A stretch of 64,000 nucleotides of DNA from Micromonospora sp. CP22 (lineage in GTDB: Bacteria > Actinomycetota > Actinomycetes > Mycobacteriales > Micromonosporaceae). Below the pieces are notes generated by a model. It saw only the letters and a list, made by a program, of their open reading frames with translations. It did not search any database and was not told the DNA's origin. The position numbers and the translations under genes were made by a program. Each line of letters opens with the position of its first letter. Positions within the stretch are counted from its first letter, which is position 1. The stretch lies in assembly GCF_009712475.1 (NCBI RefSeq), contig NZ_VCJO01000001.1:310001-374000 (forward strand). Direction: 5' to 3'. Below, one piece after another: positions 60,917 through 64,000 of the stretch.

Positions 60917-61578
60917 CACCCAACGCCTGACCCAGTCGCGCTACCCCAGATGAAAGCGCTCAGGGTTCCTGCGTGAGCGGACTGGGTGACGTTATGCTCG
61001 CGTCTTCGCTGCGAACGACGTCGATGCGTGACGGCCTGGCTGGCTTCACAGGTGTCGAGACTAAGACTGTGGTCGAGGGGCGGCTGGCGTGACCGGGTGT
61101 GAGAACCGCACCTGACCAGGGGAGATGGTGATCGGGGGCTGCTCTCGTTGATCTCGCGCGGTCCGACTGGAGAGATTCAGGCATCCATGGGGGTGACTGA
61201 AAGGGGTCTGCGGCCTACGCTGACGGTGGCGAATCTTCCCGTGACCGGGTTGGCTCGTCGTGATGCCATGACTGAGGGTGACGGGTGGGGCGCGCTGGGG
61301 GCCAGTCATTCCGCAGTGTCGGTCCGCGCGTTTCCACGACCGTGTCCACTAGATCCATAAAGCCGCCTTGGCGGGGGAATAGGCAGTTGGTGCTTTCTTT
61401 GACTGTGGCTGCCTCCCCGCCTCCGTCGGATGGCTCTGACCTGCGCAAACTCAAGCAGTCGGGCGGTGCGGAGCGACGAGCGCGCCGACATCGGGTTCGT
61501 GAACTTTCCAGCGAAGGACCGGCTGTGGCACCATCGGGGGACCTCCAATGCGTTCCCGTCACCCCGTCAGGAGCACAG
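60917..61578. other. 662-bp gene-poor region downstream of tRNA-Tyr
   Basis: No frame has a ribosome site, family similarity or the strong third-position GC of real genes here, and base composition is lower in GC than the flanks. It could be the scar of a lost integrative element or insertion sequence, but no terminal repeats or transposase motifs could be identified. Confidence 0.4.
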
Positions 61579-61725
61579 ATGTCTGCTCAACGTTTGGGCC
61601 GGTTGCTCGGCTCCCTATTGCTGGTCTCCGGCTTGGTGGTCGCGGCAGGCGTCGTCGCTGATCTTGAGTTCAGGTCGAACGGCCTCGAATGGCAGATGCC
61701 GGTAACTGGCAGCGTGGTGCGCTGA
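61579..61725 (+). CDS. Small single-helix membrane protein
   Basis: This is a 48-residue peptide. ATG 61579 has AGGAGC 5 nt upstream. A short basic start is followed by one hydrophobic helix (about residues 8-27, LLGSLLLVSGLVVAAGVVA), then an extracytoplasmic hydrophilic tail. No family recognised. It lies 64 bp before the GGDEF-EAL gene and may be cotranscribed with it. Confidence 0.5.
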   Translation: MSAQRLGRLLGSLLLVSGLVVAAGVVADLEFRSNGLEWQMPVTGSVVR

Positions 61726-61789
61726 CGCGCATCCGATCCCGCACAGGCAGCCTCGACACCTCCGGAAACCCGACGTCGCGAGGGGAGCC

Positions 61790-64000
61790 ATGACGTCCCG
61801 TGTCGGCTCCCCTTCCCGGCGTACTGAGAACGCCTGGCTGATCACCGGCCCACTCGCCCTGTGCGCGGTGATCTTCTCGCTCCTGCTCGGGTTGACCGTG
61901 CACCCGGCACTGGGCGACTGGCCACTCACCCTGCTGCTGACCGTGGCGATGATCGTCGCCGCGATGCCGACGATCAACGTCGTGGTCCGCCGGCAGGCGC
62001 TCGGCATCACCTTCACCGAGATCCCGCTGGTCGTCGCGCTGTACGTCCTGCCGCCGCTGTCGGTGGTGGTGGCCTACACCTTCGCCACGCTCGTGGTGCA
62101 GCTGCGCCGCAAGCTCCTGCCCGCCAAGCTCTGGTTCAACGTCGCCCTGGCGGCCTGCGCCACGTCGCTGGCCACCGTCGTCTACACACTGCTGCCGAAG
62201 CCCGAGGGGGTCGGCCCGGGCGCGTGGGCGGTGATGCTCGCCGCCGTCGGTACGCACACCCTGGTCGCCCTGATGGCGATGGTCGCTGTGTTCACGATCG
62301 CGCAGAGCTGGCAGGCCGGGCGGGAACTCCTGCGCGCCACCCCACCGATGCTGCTCGGCGTCGCGCTCAACCTCTTCATCGGTCTGCTCATCATCATCGC
62401 CCTGGAGAGCACCCTCTGGGCCGTGCTCCTCTTCGCCGGTCTGGCGATCGCGTTCGCGCTGGTCTACGACACGTACACGCAGTTCATCCGGCAGCACCGG
62501 ACCTTGGCCGAGATGTACGAATTGACCAAGGCGATCACCGAGAGCGGATCCGACAGCACCCTCATCGACGTGCTCCTGGTGCGTATCCGCAGCTTGATGC
62601 AGGCGGAGTACGCCACGCTCTGGCTACCGGCCCAGGGGCGTCACCCGGAGGTCCTGCTGAGCGCGCAGGAGGGCAAGCCGGGGCTGCTCGACGCCGCGCT
62701 CACCCCGGGGGCCCTGCGGGACGTCGCCGTGACGCGCCAGGAGACGGTGACCGTGGGCCGGGGGTTGGGCGGTGACCCTGAGGCCCGCGAGGCGTTGGGG
62801 CCGAACACGGCCAAGGACGTGATCGTGGTGCCGCTGCGCTCCGGCAAGGCGGTCATCGGCACCCTGGAGGTCGCGAACCGGCTCGGCGACACCAACTTCT
62901 TCCGTGGCCCGGACGTCCCCGTCTTCGAGACGGTAGCCGCGCACGCCGCGGTCGCGCTGGAGAACTCCCGTCTGGTCGACCGGCTGCGGCACGACGCGTA
63001 CCACGACGCGCTCACGAAGCTGCCCAACCGTCGCCGCATCCTCGGCGCGCTGGCCGAGGCGGTCCGGATCCGGGCGCCCGGCGAGGTGGTCGCGCTGCTC
63101 CTCTTCGACGTCGACCGGCTGCGCCAGGTCAACGAGGCGCTCGGCCACGCCGCCGGGGACAAGGTCCTGATCGAGGTCGCCGACCGGTTGCGAGGTTGCG
63201 TGCCGTCGGCCGCGCTGGTGGGGCGGGCCGGTGGTGACGAGTTCCTGGTGACCCTGCGGCTGGAGAGTGCCGAGGCGGCGGTCGAACTCGCCGGCCAGTT
63301 GCGGGAGCAGATCCGCGACGAGATGGTCTTCGACTCGCTCACGCTGGACGTCGACACCGCGGTCGGGGTGGTCGTACACCCGGATCACGGCGACGCCCCG
63401 GCGACCCTGCTGCAACGGGTGGACGTGGCCGCGACGGCGGCCAAGGCGGTCCCCGGCAGCGTCCAGCTGTACACGCCGGCGTTGGAGTCGCGGTCGCTGC
63501 ACCGGCTCGGCCTCGCCGGAGATCTGCGCAGCGCGCTCGACAACGGCGAGCTGGAGGTCTACTACCAACCCAAGGTGACGCTGCGGGACCGTCGCCTCAT
63601 CGGGGTCGAGTGCCTGGCCCGCTGGGAGCACCCGACACACGGGGCGGTCACCCCGGCGGACTTCGTCGCCGTGGCCGAGCACACCGGCCAGCTCGGCCGG
63701 CTCACCGAGTTCGTGCTCCGGGAGGGGCTGCGGCACAGTCGGGACTGGGCGCACGGTGGCCAGTCCCTCGCCGTCGCGGTCAACGTGTCCGCGCGTACCC
63801 TCACCGACCAGCGCTTCCCGGAGCGGGTCCAGGAGCTACTGGAGGAGTACGGCGTCCCGGCGCAGCTGCTGACCCTGGAGGTTCCGGAAGCCGGGGTGCT
63901 GGACGGCACCGAGCGTCCGATCCCGACGCTGCGCCGCCTGCGGGATCTCGGCGTGCGGCTCGCGGTGGACGACTTCGGCACCGGTAGCTCGTCGCTGGCG
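61790..64000 (+). CDS. Membrane GGDEF-EAL protein with GAF-like domain (3' end outside window)
   Basis: At least 737 residues lie in the window. ATG 61790 follows GGGGAG. Residues about 15-245 contain several membrane helices of a MASE-like sensor. A GAF-like segment follows (about 260-405). The GGDEF domain (about 410-565) is intact at its active site, GRAGGDEFLV, so diguanylate cyclase activity is possible. The EAL domain begins near 580; its signature reads GVECLARW (ECL rather than EAL), and the later EVPEAG replaces the usual ExTE. DDFGTG is present. Phosphodiesterase activity is therefore uncertain. The reading frame is open to the last base. Confidence 0.9.
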   Translation, partial: MTSRVGSPSRRTENAWLITGPLALCAVIFSLLLGLTVHPALGDWPLTLLLTVAMIVAAMPTINVVVRRQALGITFTEIPLVVALYVLPPLSVVVAYTFATLVVQLRRKLLPAKLWFNVALAACATSLATVVYTLLPKPEGVGPGAWAVMLAAVGTHTLVALMAMVAVFTIAQSWQAGRELLRATPPMLLGVALNLFIGLLIIIALESTLWAVLLFAGLAIAFALVYDTYTQFIRQHRTLAEMYELTKAITESGSDSTLIDVLLVRIRSLMQAEYATLWLPAQGRHPEVLLSAQEGKPGLLDAALTPGALRDVAVTRQETVTVGRGLGGDPEAREALGPNTAKDVIVVPLRSGKAVIGTLEVANRLGDTNFFRGPDVPVFETVAAHAAVALENSRLVDRLRHDAYHDALTKLPNRRRILGALAEAVRIRAPGEVVALLLFDVDRLRQVNEALGHAAGDKVLIEVADRLRGCVPSAALVGRAGGDEFLVTLRLESAEAAVELAGQLREQIRDEMVFDSLTLDVDTAVGVVVHPDHGDAPATLLQRVDVAATAAKAVPGSVQLYTPALESRSLHRLGLAGDLRSALDNGELEVYYQPKVTLRDRRLIGVECLARWEHPTHGAVTPADFVAVAEHTGQLGRLTEFVLREGLRHSRDWAHGGQSLAVAVNVSARTLTDQRFPERVQELLEEYGVPAQLLTLEVPEAGVLDGTERPIPTLRRLRDLGVRLAVDDFGTGSSSLA

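Noticed and set aside
60917-61578. Transposase remnants downstream of tRNA-Tyr
   Set aside because: I suspected a decayed insertion sequence but could not identify catalytic motifs or terminal repeats, so it is listed only as gene-poor.

Overview
The window is very GC-rich actinobacterial chromosome, most likely Micromonospora or a close relative in the Micromonosporaceae. The evidence is strong third-codon GC, frequent GTG starts, many leaderless genes with a TANNNT-type -10 box 6 to 8 nt before the start codon, an actinobacterial gene repertoire (DUF3107, DUF3152, MoeZ, HTH-TPR regulators) and several intergenic repeats of the kind scattered through such genomes. The species is inferred, not proven.

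Layout. 1-7.4 kb: the 3' part of an inositol-phosphatase-family gene, a secreted coiled-coil/M15-like protein, a membrane-fused spermidine-synthase-like protein, a Ser/Thr kinase with an extracellular CBM2-like domain, and a KtrA/KtrB potassium uptake pair. 7.8-12.7 kb: a complete livKGFHM-type ABC transporter. 12.7-20.4 kb: a lipoprotein, a RecQ helicase with a phosphoribosyltransferase-like tail, a His-rich membrane-anchored protein, an XRE regulator, a methyltransferase and a DEAD-box RNA helicase. 20.7-29.4 kb: a block with the same gene content as the M. tuberculosis rhlE to moeB1 neighbourhood (ferritin-like protein, DUF3107, TetR, alpha/beta hydrolase, two DUF3152 proteases, MoeZ), plus a 936-residue proline-rich protein. 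29.5-36.2 kb: a toroid-fold protein, proA and proB, an alkyltransferase-like protein, a GPH-type transporter and a sphingosine-phosphate-lyase-like PLP enzyme.

36.3-49.0 kb holds a second-type respiratory complex I cluster (nuoB, C, H, I, J, K, L, M, N). It has no nuoA, nuoD, nuoE, nuoF or nuoG, and DUF2252, glucose-dehydrogenase-like and glutathionyl-hydroquinone-reductase-like genes lie inside it. htpX and an MFS transporter follow.

51.5-59.3 kb is an accessory region. It holds a truncated gene start, a GntR regulator, a small ORF with an HTH-TPR regulator, about 640 bp without a convincing gene, a Fic-domain protein, and a TcmP / phage Gp37-Gp68 (three-Cys-motif) pair of unknown function. 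An IS630 element sits precisely between the last two genes. Upstream of fic and tcmP are a 158-bp direct repeat and five copies of a 19-bp palindromic operator-like motif. These suggest one co-regulated accessory module and are the most interesting part of the window.

59.5-64 kb returns to core genes: a YajQ-family protein and tRNA-Tyr with its terminator, then a hypothetical gene, a gene-poor stretch, a small membrane peptide and a GGDEF-EAL protein that runs off the end. No rRNA, CRISPR array or integrase was found.
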